Shown: positions 21,561-34,827 of the stretch, in pieces
Layout: the number at the start of each line of letters is the position of its first letter
Position numbering within the stretch: the first letter of the stretch is position 1
Assembly: GCF_964656455.1 (NCBI RefSeq)
Contig: NC_135717.1
Location: 144,908,308 to 144,972,307, forward strand
Length of the DNA stretch: 64,000 nucleotides
Reading direction: 5' to 3'
Source of the DNA: Halichoerus grypus
Lineage: Eukaryota > Chordata > Mammalia > Carnivora > Phocidae
Position numbers and translations under genes: made by a program
Notes under the pieces: model-generated
Told to the model about the DNA's origin: nothing
The model's database searches: none
Seen by the model: the letters and a program-made list of their open reading frames with translations, nothing else

Positions 21561-24500
21561 TGAAGGATCCTGTTTACATTCATAAATAAGCTCATGATGT
21601 GGTTCCTAGTATGCATTGTTATTTTCTAATACTCGAAGTATTTAGATGTAGATATTTTCCTCATTTACACTAAAGAAGGGAAGATAATAAGCAATTCAAC
21701 AATGGTCATACAGCTGCCCAGTTCCAAATTCTAAATCTTTTTGTTATACTCCACTCTTTCCAGAGCATTCAGAAATTATTCTAAAGATTCAACAAATTTC
21801 CAGTCACTTCCTTGATATTAATGCACAAAGTATGTGATTTAGTATTGTAATTTTTATATTTTTATGTCATATTATTCATTTTTTTCTCTGATTTGAAATC
21901 TAGGGAGGCACTAGCATCATTTTTCTCTCCAAAATGTATGAATTTTCTCAAAGGTATATCATCTATTATTTGCTAAAGAATATTTTTTATATATTGGCAG
22001 GCTGAATGGAGAAAAAATACTTTTGTGAGTACTTTGAAAAATGACAAAAGTGAAAAAAGTCTATCCTCTATATATTTAAGATAATCTCAGTAAATATAAT
22101 GATTTTTTTCTTATAGAATATTTTCAAAAACTTCTATTCGATATGTTTATTTTCTATAGCTGTCATTATTGTTCTCAATCAGTAATCTGATGATTATCCT
22201 TAGATTATTTTTAATTTGAATTTAAGGCATTTATTTTCACATATTCCCTGGCCTGGTTTTACTGCCCATTTCTCTACATCATGTTTACTATACTGAGGGT
22301 TATATAAACCCTGACAAAATTAATAGTTTCACAGAAATGAAGGTGAGATATTAGGATTCAGAGATTTTCTCAATCTTTGCCTTTTCTTTACTTGACAGGA
22401 TGTGTACTAAAATCTTTCATAATTTACATCAGCTGACATCGCCAGTGCCCGAAATGCTCAGCACTGCTTAATGGTACTTTAAGAGTTACTTTCCCCTGTG
22501 TGTAAGATGGGATTTGGAACAAGACTTCTCATTCTTCTCCTGGGTATCTTGTGGGATTTAATGAGAGATGAGTTAAATTTACTTTCTTCAGCTCTTAAGA
22601 GCACTGGGTTGCAGCTCCCCTACCCATCCCTTGGGTGCCGCCAATGTTGACTAAGTTACTGGCTTCTCATCCTCCTCCAGTTCCCTGCTAGGATTTCACT
22701 GAGCTCTGTGTTCTGGCATGGTCAGCTGAAAGTTCTGATCTCCTCATTTGGTCTCTGCCAGCAATTCCCCTCAGGGTCAACCGTTGCTTCTGGTATCCTC
22801 TGAATCAAACACATCTTGTCCAGCACATTATCTTTCATGAATAATATAGGCCTTGCACCTCATTTCCTGGCAATTGTGATCATTGACTCTAGGTTTCATA
22901 TTGAAAACTGTCTCAGTCTATATTGAGTTTTCCTTGTTCTTTATTTTCATTTTTTCCCTTTTGATTATCAATCAAAAAGTATGGTCTTAGTGGATTTTAA
23001 TTATCTAGCTTGTTCTCTGTGTTCCCTAGTTGTCCATAGCTCAGTCCTGTGCCTTTCCTTCCTATTCCTTCTCTAGAGAGTGGATATTTTCCTCCATTCT
23101 TTTCTCAAAAGTCACTATGAAAAGGGATTCAATAAATTTGTTTACACACAAAAAAATTTTAAGAGATTTGCATTCAAAGGAAACAAAGCTTGGGCCAAAA
23201 GAAAGAGGATGTAAAAATGTAATATGTCTCAAGCCATGATTGATGGATTTGGCCTACAAACCATACCAAATGCCTTCTATATTGTTGAAGTTTATGACCA
23301 TGATTATGGAGAGATATGTTGCTTTTAGGGAATAATTATTCATTAATGGAGAATAATCTGGTTTTATAAATCTTTAAAGAAATAAGAAATTTCCACAGCC
23401 ATGGCCTGAGAATATTTGGTGGGCTTTTGGCCTCTGTGATGAAGCAAGAAGCCTTTTGTGTTTCAGTATATATTCTGATTCAATAGGATCAGTTCTTTAC
23501 AACTCCAGAATCCTAGATTTAAATAGCTCTTTTGGGGACCAAGTTATTTTATTGGTTTCCAATTACTAGTTGTCCAGAACTCAGACTAAATCAGTTCTCT
23601 ATTTTGGTCCATTATGATATCCACCAGTTTTTCCTGAAAAGAAATTGTAGGTGATAAAACTAATAACTCAAGGGAAAGGACAACTGTGACATTTAACAAG
23701 GACAAAATAAATGGTTCAATTTAAGGCCAATATTGCTTTGCAGAATATGAAATGCCATACCCTTAGTAGTCCCAAAAGGCCAACATTTTTCAAAATCTCT
23801 GAAATGCTAAGGAATATTTGATGAGTCTACAATCTTTATAAAATATATATCTTTATATTAAATAGGCTATGGCCTCCCATTTAACACATATCTTTTCAAA
23901 GTCTAGAATTCAAGAATACTGCAATCTTCTTGGACATTCAGCTTATATTTAAAGATATACTCCTTTTTCTAAACATATAAAAAATCAATTTTTCTATGAC
24001 TGCATTATACTCTGTGAAGTTCAAAGCAATTAATCATCTCACTTCATTTGATTGTTCTAAATGTTCTTATTTTCAGAAATGCAGAAACCAAGTCTGAAAG
24101 ATTGCTTAAGAACTTTGTACACAATAAAATAGGTACGAATGTGCTTACCAATGTACAATGGAATCTAACCAGTCAGTCATCCTTAGTATTGTTATTTGTT
24201 CACATTAGAAAAGAAAAAAGAAAAAAAAAACTGTATACTTATTATTTACTCTAATGCTTTTCAATTTGTAGCCCACTAATAGAAAACAATCTTTTAAGAG
24301 AGATAACTTGAAAACTAAGTTTAAATTTCTTATGAGTCAACCATGTTAATGGGAAAATGGGGGGTTATTACTACTTGATATTTTCCAGAGTGTGTTAAAA
24401 AACAAGGCTTTACAGACAGATTGAACTAAGTTTAAAATTCAATTATACTGTTACTGAGGAACTAGCATAACCTATATGACTCAGTTTATTCATCTCTTAA

Positions 24501-24944
24501 TAGGTATAACACAAACTTATAAAGTTTGTAAGAATAGACACCAGAAAGGGCCTTGGCCTGAGTCTATAAAGGGTGAAGCAGGGTGGGAACATAGACCTGT
24601 TTCACCCATTCTTATAACTGTCACTCGGGCTAATGGAATTCAAAACAGCTACTGATAACTTGTAGGCAGTTATGTAGCCAAAGCTTCAGGACATAGAAAG
24701 GGCATTAAAACTAAAACACCCTTAAGAATGGCAAAAAAAAAAAAAAAGAGCTACTTAAATGTCCATCATCCAAATCAGGGAATTTCCAAAAGCACCTGGG
24801 AAGTGAGAAACTGTCCTGTCCCCTGTTCTATGCAGCTATCTTCATGATGTACCTCTTTCACAAACCTGCATTGTTCTTTGTATCTGTCCGTCTACGCATC
24901 AGTCATGGTGGAGGCAACTGTGTGGATGATGCTGTCGTTATTTA
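21561..24944. other. Long AT-rich interval, no gene recognised
   Basis: About 3.4 kb without a convincing exon, RNA gene or young repeat. A weak MIR-like piece (GACTCAGTTTATTCATCTCT) is possible at about 24475-24530, and an A-run lies at about 24734-24749. Open frames are short and motif-free. Confidence 0.5.
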
Positions 24945-24997
24945 AAAATGTCTGCACAGTGTCTGACACATAATAAATAAACCCTTAATAAATGTTA
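24945..24997 (+). repeat. MIR SINE 3' end
   Basis: The sequence 'GCACAGTGTCTGACACATAA' followed by 'CCTTAATAAATGTTAT' is the typical MIR 3' end in sense orientation. Confidence 0.65.
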
Positions 24998-25017
24998 TAT
25001 TCATTTGTCCTCTTTTC

Positions 25018-25200
25018 AATAATACTATGTGCCAGTGACCATACTTCCCATTTACATATGTATTTCTCTTATATTTCTCATAAAGATTCTGAGTGTCACA
25101 TACAATTACTGTGATTTTGCAGATGGGGAAATTAAACCCCAGTGTAAAAAAAAAAAAAAAAAAAGACAAATCTAGTAATTGGCTGAATTGTTTAGGACCC
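25018..25200 (-). repeat. MIR SINE fragment with internal A-run
   Basis: 'ACTATGTGCCAGTGACCATA' through 'TTGCAGATGGGGAAATTAAA' is the MIR core in complement. A pure A-run lies at about 25146-25164. Confidence 0.7.
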
Positions 25201-25543
25201 AAAACTGACTCAAAGCTTATGTTTTTTTCCACTGTCCTATAGCCTTCATTTTCAGTGAAGCATACAAGTGCAAAAAAAAAAAAAAAAGAGAGAAAAGAAA
25301 AGAAAAAAAGAAAAAAGATTTATTCTTTCTACCTAAGGAAACATTATATAGTGAAGAAAACTGGTACACTGTAGATTACTCTCAAACTGATGCGTAGAGT
25401 AAAAGATACAATTAATATAATATTGGTGTAGATAATGACTAATGATGATAAACTCAAAAAGTCAGTGACTGTCTATTTCACTTAAAGGAGTGAAATAGAG
25501 GTAACATGAAGGAAGGAGAAGGGAAGGTAATAAAATTGTATAT
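25201..25543. other. No gene; A-rich tract
   Basis: An A-rich, AAAAG-like tract lies at about 25273-25318. Nothing else is recognised. Confidence 0.55.
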
Positions 25544-25560
25544 AAAAAATGAGAAGTTTT

Positions 25561-25855
25561 TTTTAATTCTTTATTGTTATGTTAATCACCATACATTACA
25601 TCATTAGTTTTTGATGTAGTGTTCCCTGATTCATTGTTTGTGTATAACACCCAGTGCTCCATGCAGAACGTGCCCTCTTTAATACCCATCACCAGGGTAA
25701 CCCATCCCCCCACACCCCTCCCCTCTAGAACCCTCAGTTTGTTTTTCAGAGTCCATCCTCTCATGGTTCGTCTCCCCCTCCAATTCCCCCCCTTCATTCT
25801 TCCCCTCCTGCTATCTTCTTCTTCTTCTTTTTTTTTTTTTAACACATATTGTATT
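25561..25855 (-). mobile_element. Short carnivore L1 3' end
   Basis: The minus-strand second 3' UTR unit (GTTAATCACCATACATTACA to the C-rich tract), followed by the internal T-run at about 25829-25840 and just the start of the first unit (AACACATATTGTATT). Flanks AAAAAATGAGAAGTTTT (25544-25560) and AAAAAATTTGAAGTTTT (25856-25872) form a 17-bp duplication with two mismatches. Confidence 0.92.
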
Positions 25856-25884
25856 AAAAAATTTGAAGTTTTATAACAGATCTG

Positions 25885-26350
25885 AAATCCATTCTCTTTT
25901 CATTGAACAAAATGGAAAAGTAGACTGGACTTGCATCTCAAAATCTTTGGCTAAAGATCTAACATTTGGGGGCACCTGGTCTAATCATGGAAGAAATATC
26001 AGACATAACCCAATTGAGAGACCAAGGACCAGTACTCCTTATAATTACCAAGATAGATGATAAAAAGAAGAAAAGTTTGAGAAACTGTTAGTCAAGGGGA
26101 GCCTAAGGAAACATAATGAATATATGTAATGTGGTAATCTCAGTAGGCTCCTCAAACAGAAAAAAAAAAAGTTCAGTAATAAGGATCTCAACAAAATACG
26201 GACTTTAGTTAACAGTAATGTACCAATCTTGGTTCATTAATTATAACAAATGTACCATACTAATATAAGATGCAAAAACGGAATGCTGAGTGCAGAGTAT
26301 ATGGGAACTCTCTAGATCATCTTCACGATTTTTCTGTAAATCTAAACTGT
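25885..26350 (+). repeat. Old L1M-type 3' UTR, plus strand
   Basis: Phrases such as 'AACAAATGTACCATACTAAT', 'GTATATGGGAACTCTCTAGA' and 'TTTTTCTGTAAATCTAAACT' are the familiar end of an old L1M in sense. A younger L1 (25561-25855) lies just upstream. Confidence 0.68.
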
Positions 26351-26389
26351 TCTTAGCAACGTTACTTAAACACAATGTTTTATAACTTG

Positions 26390-26465
26390 TGTTGGCACAT
26401 GTAGAATGTAGCAGAGCCAGGATTTGAACCTAGGCATTCTGACCCCACAGCCCACTTTACCCCCA
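26390..26465 (-). repeat. MIR SINE fragment
   Basis: 'GCAGAGCCAGGATTTGAACC' followed by 'AGGCATTCTGACCCCACAGC' is the complement of the MIR tRNA-like head. Confidence 0.75.
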
Positions 26466-27080
26466 AATAATACTGTGAAGAGAGAAATATATGAAAAAGA
26501 ATATAAAAAGAAATACCCTGAACCAGGTTTAGGTTGAGAAAGAGTTGGTTAACAAAACTATATCAGCTTCTTTATCAAATTAAAAGAGCTCTAGGTATCT
26601 TCAGTGGACAAATGTAACCATGACTACTCAAGAAAAGAATAGCATTCAACCATAGAATCATTTCCCCACCCTGAACCTTTTGGTCTTGGAGGACATCCTA
26701 GGACTTTTGTTCCATAAAATATTCATGTTAGGAAATAAGACATGCCACTTTCACATATCTGGGAGGTGAATAAAAGACTATTCTGGGCTAAACCCTGAGC
26801 ATTACAGATAATATGTTAATTTTAGTTTGTATATTTGTTTGTATTTTTTACTTTGAAACAGAAGAAGGAAGACATACTAAGACTAGAGTATCTAGTTTAT
26901 ATCATCAATCTCCATTTAATAGGAAAACCAAGGGAAGGAAAAATACAAAATGAAATATTACCTATTGTTCATTATTAGCATATTTCTCTGTCTATTTAAT
27001 TGAACCAATTTTAAAATAATGATGTATGTTTTTCTATAATTAATCTTAGTTTGTTATTCTATTTTCCTTGGCAGGACTTT

Positions 27081-27113
<33 letters not shown>

Positions 27114-27425
27114 CTGATTGTATAGCAACGATCACAGTCTAAATGTGCTGTAAATTATAGAACGGGGAAGAAAGTCTGTATATATCTTCCACTTCCATAT
27201 TTTAAAAGCACAAAATGATTAAGCTAGTTTAGTGGCTACGAAGCATTTGACTGAGCGTTCATTCTGATTTTTTTCAGGACCTTTCTCTCCTCTGGTTCCT
27301 ACTGTTCAGTCCTGGGACCAGATAGAAAACAGTTCATCTTGAGTTCTCCTCTGAAAATATGAAATGAAATAGTTTATAAAAATATAAAAATACTATGAAT
27401 AAATGCTAGTTGTAAAATTAACACA
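26466..27425. other. No gene; long T-run
   Basis: Apart from a 29-base T-run at 27085-27113 without a matching retroposon body, nothing is recognised. Confidence 0.5.
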
Positions 27426-27439
27426 AGAGATGGAGCAAA

Positions 27440-27611
27440 CAGGGGCACCTGAGTGCCTCAGTCAGTTAAGCGTCTGCCTTTGGCTTGGGTCATCATCCCA
27501 GGGTTCTGGGATCGAGCCCTATGTCTGGCTCCCAGCTCCCTCTCCCTCTGCTCTCTCTGTCTCCCTCTCTCTCAAATAAATAAGTAAAATCTTTAAAAAA
27601 AGAAAAGAGAG
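27440..27611 (+). repeat. Can-SINE, plus strand
   Basis: Head GGGGCACCTGAGTGCCTCAG, a short CT-rich body and a TCTCAAATAAATAAGTAAAA tail. Flanks AGAGATGGAGCAAA (27426-27439) and AGAGACGGAGTGAA (27612-27625) form a duplication with two mismatches. Confidence 0.94.
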
Positions 27612-27626
27612 AGAGACGGAGTGAAA

Positions 27627-29044
27627 ATCTTCCCTCAATGATTAATATTCCAAAATTTAAAATGGTCTAGCTTTTATAATTAAAAATATTTATACTTAGC
27701 CCAGTGAATGATATTAAAGACTTAATAAAAAATGGAGTTTTCTATAGCTGTCAAAATAAAACAACAGATATCCTATCCTATTAAACACAAGATATATGAA
27801 AATCATTCAGCATGCCATCCTGAATTCAAAAACAAGTAGTTACTGCTATCTTCTCTAAATCTGACATTCATACAATTACAACCATGTAGGTAAATTTTTA
27901 CATGAAAGTCAAAAAGAAATGATATTGCTAAATAGTAAATATGTATATTTCCAAACATATTTTATGTGATCCAACTGCATTCTAAATTCCTTTTACCTGT
28001 TTACCCAAAAAAAATGTTAAATGTTAGTTTCTTAAACTTCTAAAGCTATTCTGTGTAGCTCACCTTGTTAAAGCATTGACAACATTAGAGTGATTGAGAG
28101 GTATAATAATTAATGAAGGTTTTAAAATTTTATAAATAAGTACAATATAGTAAGGCTTGTTACGATATTTCATGCACAGAAAAAAACATATTATTGGTCA
28201 CCATTTTAATAAGTACAGAAAATGTAAATATGCAAAGACCCTTCAGGAAAAGGCAAACTCTAAATCATACTGATGAAAAGAAATTAGAGAAAAAGTTCTA
28301 CGGGGACAATTTAAATATAACTCACTAGCTTATTAACTTTCATTTTGACATTTACTTCATATTTATCATATTTCAGTAGTATTCTAACGGAATTATTCTG
28401 TGATGATTCTATTAAATAATAAAGCTGGAATAATAAGGGTGATAATAATAATGAGTGTCCCTCTGTGAGTTCCTCTTATGCCCTAAGGATCATCGTTGGC
28501 TTATGTTAGCTCCCCTAATAATCACAAATCATACGAGCTAAACATCATTATCTCACTACTTTGAAACAGATGGTTGCATTTGTTGTACGCAATCTAGAAA
28601 ATTAATGTGGTTTAAAAGTTATTTTTGCAATCCATAAAATTGATATTTATATAATGTTTTACATTTCCTGGTAGCGTGGATGGGTATTTAGTAATTTAAA
28701 CACAGTTGACTACTTTTAATATTTAAAATATAAAGATGTATATAACATTTTGAAAAATATAAAAGACTGAGACACTCTAAATGGAACCCAAAAACCTTAT
28801 CAACTATCATTTAATTTCTTTAATTTTAATATGGAGTATTGACAGTATATCAATTGAGTATCAACCTTGAAGCTTTCTTTAAAATTTTGAAGTCCCTTTA
28901 CAGAGAAAAGACATACATTTCCAAAATGACTATTTTTTTTCATTTTTTTAACCAAAATGATTATTATAACCAGTATTTATTCTGAAATGTTGAAATGTAG
29001 TAAGAATGGTGAAAAACTCTATAGCTTTGCGCTCATTAATAAAG
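27627..29044. other. AT-rich stretch, nothing firm
   Basis: About 1.4 kb without a gene. A weak MIR-like match is possible at about 28445-28580 (CCTAATAATCACAAATCATA), but it is too decayed to call. Confidence 0.5.
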
Positions 29045-29195
29045 TATATAATGAATTATTTAGCACAAGTTATATGCCAAAGATTGTGCTGATCAATTCC
29101 TTTCGTTGTTTATTTTATCCTCACAAATGAGATTATGAGATTTTATTATGTCAACAAACATGAAAACTGAGGTTCAAAGAGTTGAAATTGAAGGA
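29045..29195 (-). repeat. MIR SINE fragment
   Basis: 'TTATATGCCAAAGATTGTGC', 'TTTATCCTCACAAATGAGAT' and 'GAAAACTGAGGTTCAAAGAG' follow the MIR core in complement. Confidence 0.75.
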
Positions 29196-29909
29196 ATAAC
29201 AAGAAAAATATTAAAGAAAAATCTAAGTAGAAAAACTAGAACTGTCTATTACTTCTTAAGGTACTAGAAGTAACTATTTAAAACTCAGAAAAATAAACTA
29301 TAAGATTAATGAATCTAAGCATATGATTAATAAACAAGGAACATAAGCACTTCTTCATCCAGCAGACTAGCAGGGCTTTTCACACAGTGATCATTGCAAG
29401 GTTCCAAGAGCCACAAGAGAGAGAAAATCTCGATGAGCAAGCACTTTTAAAGTCTCTCCTTAAATCATGCTGGTTTTGCCCAATTGGTTAAATCAGGTCA
29501 CAGTCATGTTGATTATTGTCCCATGGCCAGGAACATAATCAGTATGGGAAAAGACTACCAAGGGTAGTAGCTATGGGGAGGTAAATTATTTGCAAGGAAT
29601 CTAAGGTGCAAATTGATTTTTCTTATCTCAAGACTGTACCCTGTCCACTACAGGGTCTATATCTGCAAAACACAAACAAAAAAATAACAACGGTCCGAAG
29701 ACTATTGGTTCAGTCCCGGGACCAGATTCTCACTCTCAAATGTTGAAATCAAATGATGCCATCTTACTGGCATCTCCGTACTGCTTGGTAAATACCCCTC
29801 TTTTTTCTCCATAAATTATTGTCTAATATGCCTCTAAAACTCCTGCTGGAGTCAGTTTCCTTTATTTTCCCACTGCTACTTCCTTCACTCTTTTGACTTC
29901 ATACCAGAG
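29196..29909. other. No gene or recognised repeat
   Basis: AT-rich interval with no feature I can support. Confidence 0.5.
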
Positions 29910-30140
29910 CATATGTGTTAAGAGTATGTATTCCGGAGTCAAAATACATGTGTTCAAATCCTGACTATGTGACTTTTGGCAAGTTACTTAATCACTCTGC
30001 TCTAAGTTTAATTCCTCATTTATAAAATCAAAAGTATCAAGTACCTCCCTGACAGGGATAAAGTGAATCTTAGTTAAAATAATATGTATAAGCAAAATAC
30101 TCAGCATTTGCTTAATACTTTCTGTGTTCAATAATAAGTA
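29910..30140 (+). repeat. MIR SINE, nearly complete
   Basis: In order: head 'GTGTTAAGAGTATGTATTCC', 'GTTCAAATCCTGACTATGTG', 'GGCAAGTTACTTAATCACTC' and 'AATTCCTCATTTATAAAATC', then the 3' part. This is a well-preserved sense MIR. Confidence 0.88.
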
Positions 30141-30829
30141 GCTCTTAATATTTTATTTGCCTCCTGCTGTCTTTCATATGCAAATATTATTAATTCTCTG
30201 TAAGACTGGTTTTTTGTTTCACTCCAATTCCTGCTATCAAATTGGGTGATGTAAATAATATTATGGGTAACTTATCTAACACTGTTGAGCTCTTACCTTT
30301 ATCATTTGTAAGAAACTTTTCTTCCATTTTACCTTGGTAACTAACCTTCTCTACCATACCCTGAAGTGCCATTTCCACAAACTTGCCTTATCTGGAATCA
30401 TGATTCTATACCTTTCACTCTAATGAATCCTTCTCAGTTACTGCATTCCGTGTTCTAAATCTTCATTGGGACCTTCCAGTTTTTTATTTCTCCCTTCGTT
30501 CTCTATCCACTGGCAGCCTCCTGACTTTCCTTACCTCCCTGTATAGATTCTTTGGTCCAGCAGGTCGAGTTGTCCTTTGCAAGTACCTTTCACTTATTTT
30601 TGGCTGCTCCACTGGGACTTTAAATCCTTTAAAGTTGGTCTTCACTTGCTGGCATAGAGTCTTCCTCATACTTATTTGGCTCAAGTTCTAATCCTTTTGA
30701 CCCCCCTCCCATCCCTGTTCACTTAAGTTTATTCCTCAAATCCCCTGGTGACAGCCCGAATGCATTGTTTCAGGTAAACTTCCCATGTGTTTTCATTGTA
30801 TAATTTAACCCTCCTAAATTTAACCCTCA
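30141..30829. other. No gene; possible old L2
   Basis: CT-rich sequence that may belong to the 5' side of the L2 fragment downstream, but no segment is clear enough to call. Confidence 0.45.
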
Positions 30830-31000
30830 TCAAAACTATGTTTACCTAAACCATCAAACTCTACTTACTTATCTGTCAAATCTCTTATTGGCATTTGCTC
30901 CACTAAGCCCCTTGAGAGCAGGGACCACATCTGACTTGCTTGCCATTTTAAATAGTGAACTCCTTTATAAATATTCTTGTTATTGATGTCCAATGTCAGT
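30830..31000 (+). repeat. L2 LINE 3' fragment
   Basis: 'CTAAGCCCCTTGAGAGCAGG' with 'GACCACATCTGACTTGCTTG' is the hallmark of the L2 3' region. The start is approximate. Confidence 0.6.
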
Positions 31001-31199
31001 ATAGACATGAGTACTCTTTTGGCTCCTTTTCTCCCCACATACCCCCTTCTTCAAACTATTTTTCGTTTTCTATGCAAAACAGAAATCCTTCTCTGAAAAT
31101 TCTGAATTTTAAAGCTAGTAATATAAACCGGGTTCTGTTAGGTCATTGTATCCAAGTCATCTGTTTTGTATTGGTTAATATTATTTCTTGCAGATGACA

Positions 31200-31640
31200 G
31201 GAAATGCAATTCAAACTAGCTTAAACAACAACACAAAAAATTTTATTGCCTCATGTAACTGAAATGTCCAGCTGTAAGTTTTCAGGTGCAGCTTGATCCA
31301 GAGCCTCGAATGCTGTCAACAGGACTTATTTTCTCTGAATGTCTTGGCTCTAAATATACTATACTGGCTTTGTTCTCAGCCCTCCAGCCTTTCAGGTTTA
31401 AGTCTAATGGGAAATAGTCTCTGCCTCTCTTTCATTGGCTCCAGGAAGCATCACATTGTATCTCAATGGCTTTGTTTGGGTACTCATCACTTAGCCATTA
31501 CTGTATGCAAGAGAACGTTCTATTTCATTTGGTCAGACTTGAGTCTCCCACTTGCCTGTCCTAACCCTGACATTAGGGGTGGAATCCTATGTAAAGCATC
31601 TGGATAGAGACTTTCTCAAGAGGAAGTTACAGAACCATCT
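31200..31640 (+). repeat. Old LINE-type repeat, family unresolved
   Basis: 'CAAACTAGCTTAAACAACAA' followed by 'TTTATTGCCTCATGTAACTG' and 'AAATGTCCAGCTGTAAGTTT' match a common degenerate mammalian repeat (probably the 3' part of an old LINE). The 104-codon frame at 31293-31607 lies wholly inside it and is not a gene. Confidence 0.55.
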
Positions 31641-32369
31641 TATATAGCTACCAGATTAAGAATATGCAGCAAACACACACAGATGTGTACTTGTACACAC
31701 ATGTTCACTATAAATCACATAACTAGAAAGGCACTGATGAAATCATATGTGCTCATATTTATGCTGCCTACTCTTACCATTTTGGTCACATAAACAAGAA
31801 AAAAATGTCATGCAGTGAAATGCAACAAGATCCATCTCTAATTGTAGGACACTTAATCATCTTTATTATATATGGTTTTTTTTCTACAAAGATTTTAAGA
31901 TAAAATTCAAACCATGGAGTTGGTGATATTTGTGCTTATCTTAGACATTCACATAGGTAATCAAGATTCATTGTATATGTTTCAAGTTAGCCCTTAATTG
32001 AAATATATTCCATATTCAAATATTCCCACTTCCAAAACTAGTAAAGAAATTATTAATCTCATATTTCATGATTAATTTTTATAATAGGACAGCATAATAT
32101 AAGGAAACCACAGGTGGGACTATGTGGGTGAAAATCTGTATCTATGAGAGTGTATATACTTATCCAGCCGACAAGATAAAGATGGGGCACGACGGGAGGA
32201 GGTTGGAAGGAAGACACTGTATGCACTAAAAGTAATGTGACGGGAATTCAAACCCAAAAGGTCAATTCTTAAACTAATTGGAAAAAATAAGGTAACTGTC
32301 AGAAGAAGGGGAAACCTGTGGTTGGAGAAGGATTTACAGGGGTATAGTGAGGAGGCCATTTGAGTAGGT
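31641..32369. other. No gene or recognised repeat
   Basis: AT-rich interval. Short CA-containing words near 31670-31700 are too small to count as a microsatellite. Confidence 0.5.
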
Positions 32370-32480
32370 CCTGGTCCTGGCACTTGCTATTTGACTTTGG
32401 TGAGTTGTTGAGATTCTTTGGGTTACTGATTTCTTATCTATAAAATGGGCATAGTAAGACCTCTCCAGTATTGATAATAA
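32370..32480 (+). repeat. MIR SINE fragment
   Basis: 'CTTGCTATTTGACTTTGGTG' and 'CTTATCTATAAAATGGGCAT' followed by 'AGTAAGACCTC' are the MIR core in sense. Confidence 0.72.
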
Positions 32481-34094
32481 ATATCTATAACACAATAATA
32501 TTAAAGGCAATTACTACTCCATCTTGGAGATGGAGTGTTAATTTATAAGGCAGAGGGAGAAGGGAGGATGAACATGAAGAAGAAAAAGCTAAAACAAACG
32601 CACTTAGGCACAAAAGTAAGTGGAAAGCACAAAAGTAACTGTGGAACTATGGAATGTATTCTCTCACCCATCCTTTCTTCAAATCTTAGATTTTAAAACT
32701 CAAGAAATGAAATGTTGACTCGTTTTCATGAATGTCATTCTCCCTACTTTACTTAATTCTACCAATACTTTCTTCTCCCCATGTTAAAATCTCAAATGCC
32801 TGCCGACAGGATCTACTGTAAGATCATTGATAACTTTCCCACCTGGAGGTGTGGAAGAATTCCCAAATTACTCACTTAAACAGTTAGCTAATGCCTTTCA
32901 GTGTTTCAGTTTTCAAATCATGTCTAAGTATGGTGGCTATATTTGGACAGGCAAAGCTTAAATAGGAGGAACAATAAACACTATCTGATCATCCTGACAG
33001 CATAGAAGAAGATGTCAACCTTGATTTCTCTATAATTATTATAAAATACTTTATGAATTATTGTCTTTCTCTCACCTCCCTTGAGAAAATTCTGAGCATG
33101 TTCACATTATCAATTATTAATTGGTTAACATATCAGTAAAGATTTATTGAGGGTACAGTCTTTAGGCTTTTCGAAAAATCTGTTGAATTCAAAATTGATG
33201 GTGGACATTTCCTGGCAGATATACAGATTAATTACTAGGTCAAAATGTTTTATCAATGAGTATTATGATTTTTAAGGAATGGAAAAATAATTTGACGATT
33301 CATGCCCTTTTCATAAGGACATCTAATTTTCTCTTTGGGAGTAGAGTCTCTTTGCCTTGTAACCACAAAGGCAGAGAAGGAATCCTTTTTATTCCCAACT
33401 CCCTCAAACTGGGATGCATTTTTATGAATGTGGTTTTTAAAACTGCACATGTGTTTAACTTGGTTTTTGACTTCACAATCCAACAATTTAGGCAATGACT
33501 GACCAATGCATAAAATCGTATAATACCATTCTCGGTTTTATATACAGAAAAAATACAAGGAATTTCTGGAGTACACAGAAATGCTACATCTACACATTCA
33601 CATCAGTCCTCCATGTGTTCCTGTACAAAGTTCCATGCTCCCCACACACTCACCTCAAAACATTTCCTCCTCCTGGGTAGGAGAATGAGGCTCAAAGGCC
33701 TCTGTGTTTTTTCTTTCTCTGCTTCCATTAATCCAAAAAGTCTGTCCTGCCCCATCAGACAGTATTTCTCCTTTCTCCATTTTCAACTATTCCCAATAGT
33801 TTTATATCTGAGATTTCTAAATGCTTTAACATTGAGTTTCAGCATGATTTTTATAAATGGCATCATTATAAATATCACTGGTTTTACATACTTAGTAGCT
33901 GACTCCTGCGAACTTAGTTTGATAAAATGAGTGAATTCCTATTTGGAATAAAAACACAACTAATGATTTTGTCAGAAGTTCCAAAAAGCATGACTGCAAT
34001 GAATCATGAGATACTTAATATTGAAGTTGTTTCATGAGTTTCCAGTGAGAAAATATCACCCTTTCTTGTATTCCCATGCTATTTTGAACTCCTT
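32481..34094. other. No gene or recognised repeat
   Basis: About 1.6 kb. Overlapping 60-105 codon frames on both strands at 33.25-33.93 kb are motif-free and shadow each other, so I do not treat them as coding. Confidence 0.5.
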
Positions 34095-34250
34095 TTATAA
34101 CATTCAAATTACATTATTTGTTTAATTCCTGCTTCCCTGACTACACTATGAGGTTTTCAAGAGCTAGAATCATAGCTACCTTTTTCACTGAGCGTAGAAG
34201 TGTCTGACGTAAGCTAGGTACTTACTAAATATTGGTTGATTAATGAATAC
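34095..34250 (+). repeat. L2 LINE 3' end
   Basis: 'GACTACACTATGAGGTTTTC' through 'CTAGGTACTTACTAAATATT' and 'GGTTGATTAATGAATACAT' is the L2 3' end pattern (promoter-distal, AATATTTGTTGAATGAATG-like). Confidence 0.65.
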
Positions 34251-34827
34251 ATTTTAAAAATTTGTAAACAAAGAGAACTTGTGATTTTAACATTCAGTTG
34301 TTTAAATTCTAAAGAAGACATTTACAGTGACTTTTGTTCAAGCATAAATGATTAGGGCACCTGGTTTATCCCTATGAAATGAAGGGCTATGCGAATAAGG
34401 GGGATCCAGTGATCATGGCTGAGGTTCAGTTTAGACGTGCTGTGATGCTACTGCATAGATTATCTGAACGAAGATCTGAATCCTGGTACATACATAGAAC
34501 TAGTCAAGTAATGGACAAAATTATTTATGATTTATCCAGGGCCCATGGCTCCTGAGTTGTAAAGATGATAACTAAGCTACTTAGTCATCACCCCGTAAGA
34601 TTTGCTTATTTTTTTGTTCTTAATTATGGTACTTTTCATCTTTTTACTTCACTTATGAAACCCTCTCTTTTTATATTCTTTCCAGCTCCTTTAAATTTTA
34701 TACTTTCCCCTTGAAAAATGTTTCCTTTTACATTAATGTATATTGAGCCCTCCTTCACTGAAATCCTCTCATGTCTGTGTTTAGTATATAAAAAAAAGAA
34801 ACAACTTGGCCAAATCACTTGAGAGTG
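34251..34827. other. No gene or recognised repeat
   Basis: AT-rich interval with no supportable feature. Confidence 0.5.

Noticed and set aside
27085..27113. 29-base T-run as the tail of a minus-strand retroposon
   Set aside because: No retroposon body follows it and no flanking duplication is visible, so it is recorded only as a homopolymer.
33253..33930. Overlapping frames on both strands as a small gene cluster
   Set aside because: Frames of 60-105 codons overlap on opposite strands without motifs, which is expected by chance in a 64-kb window.
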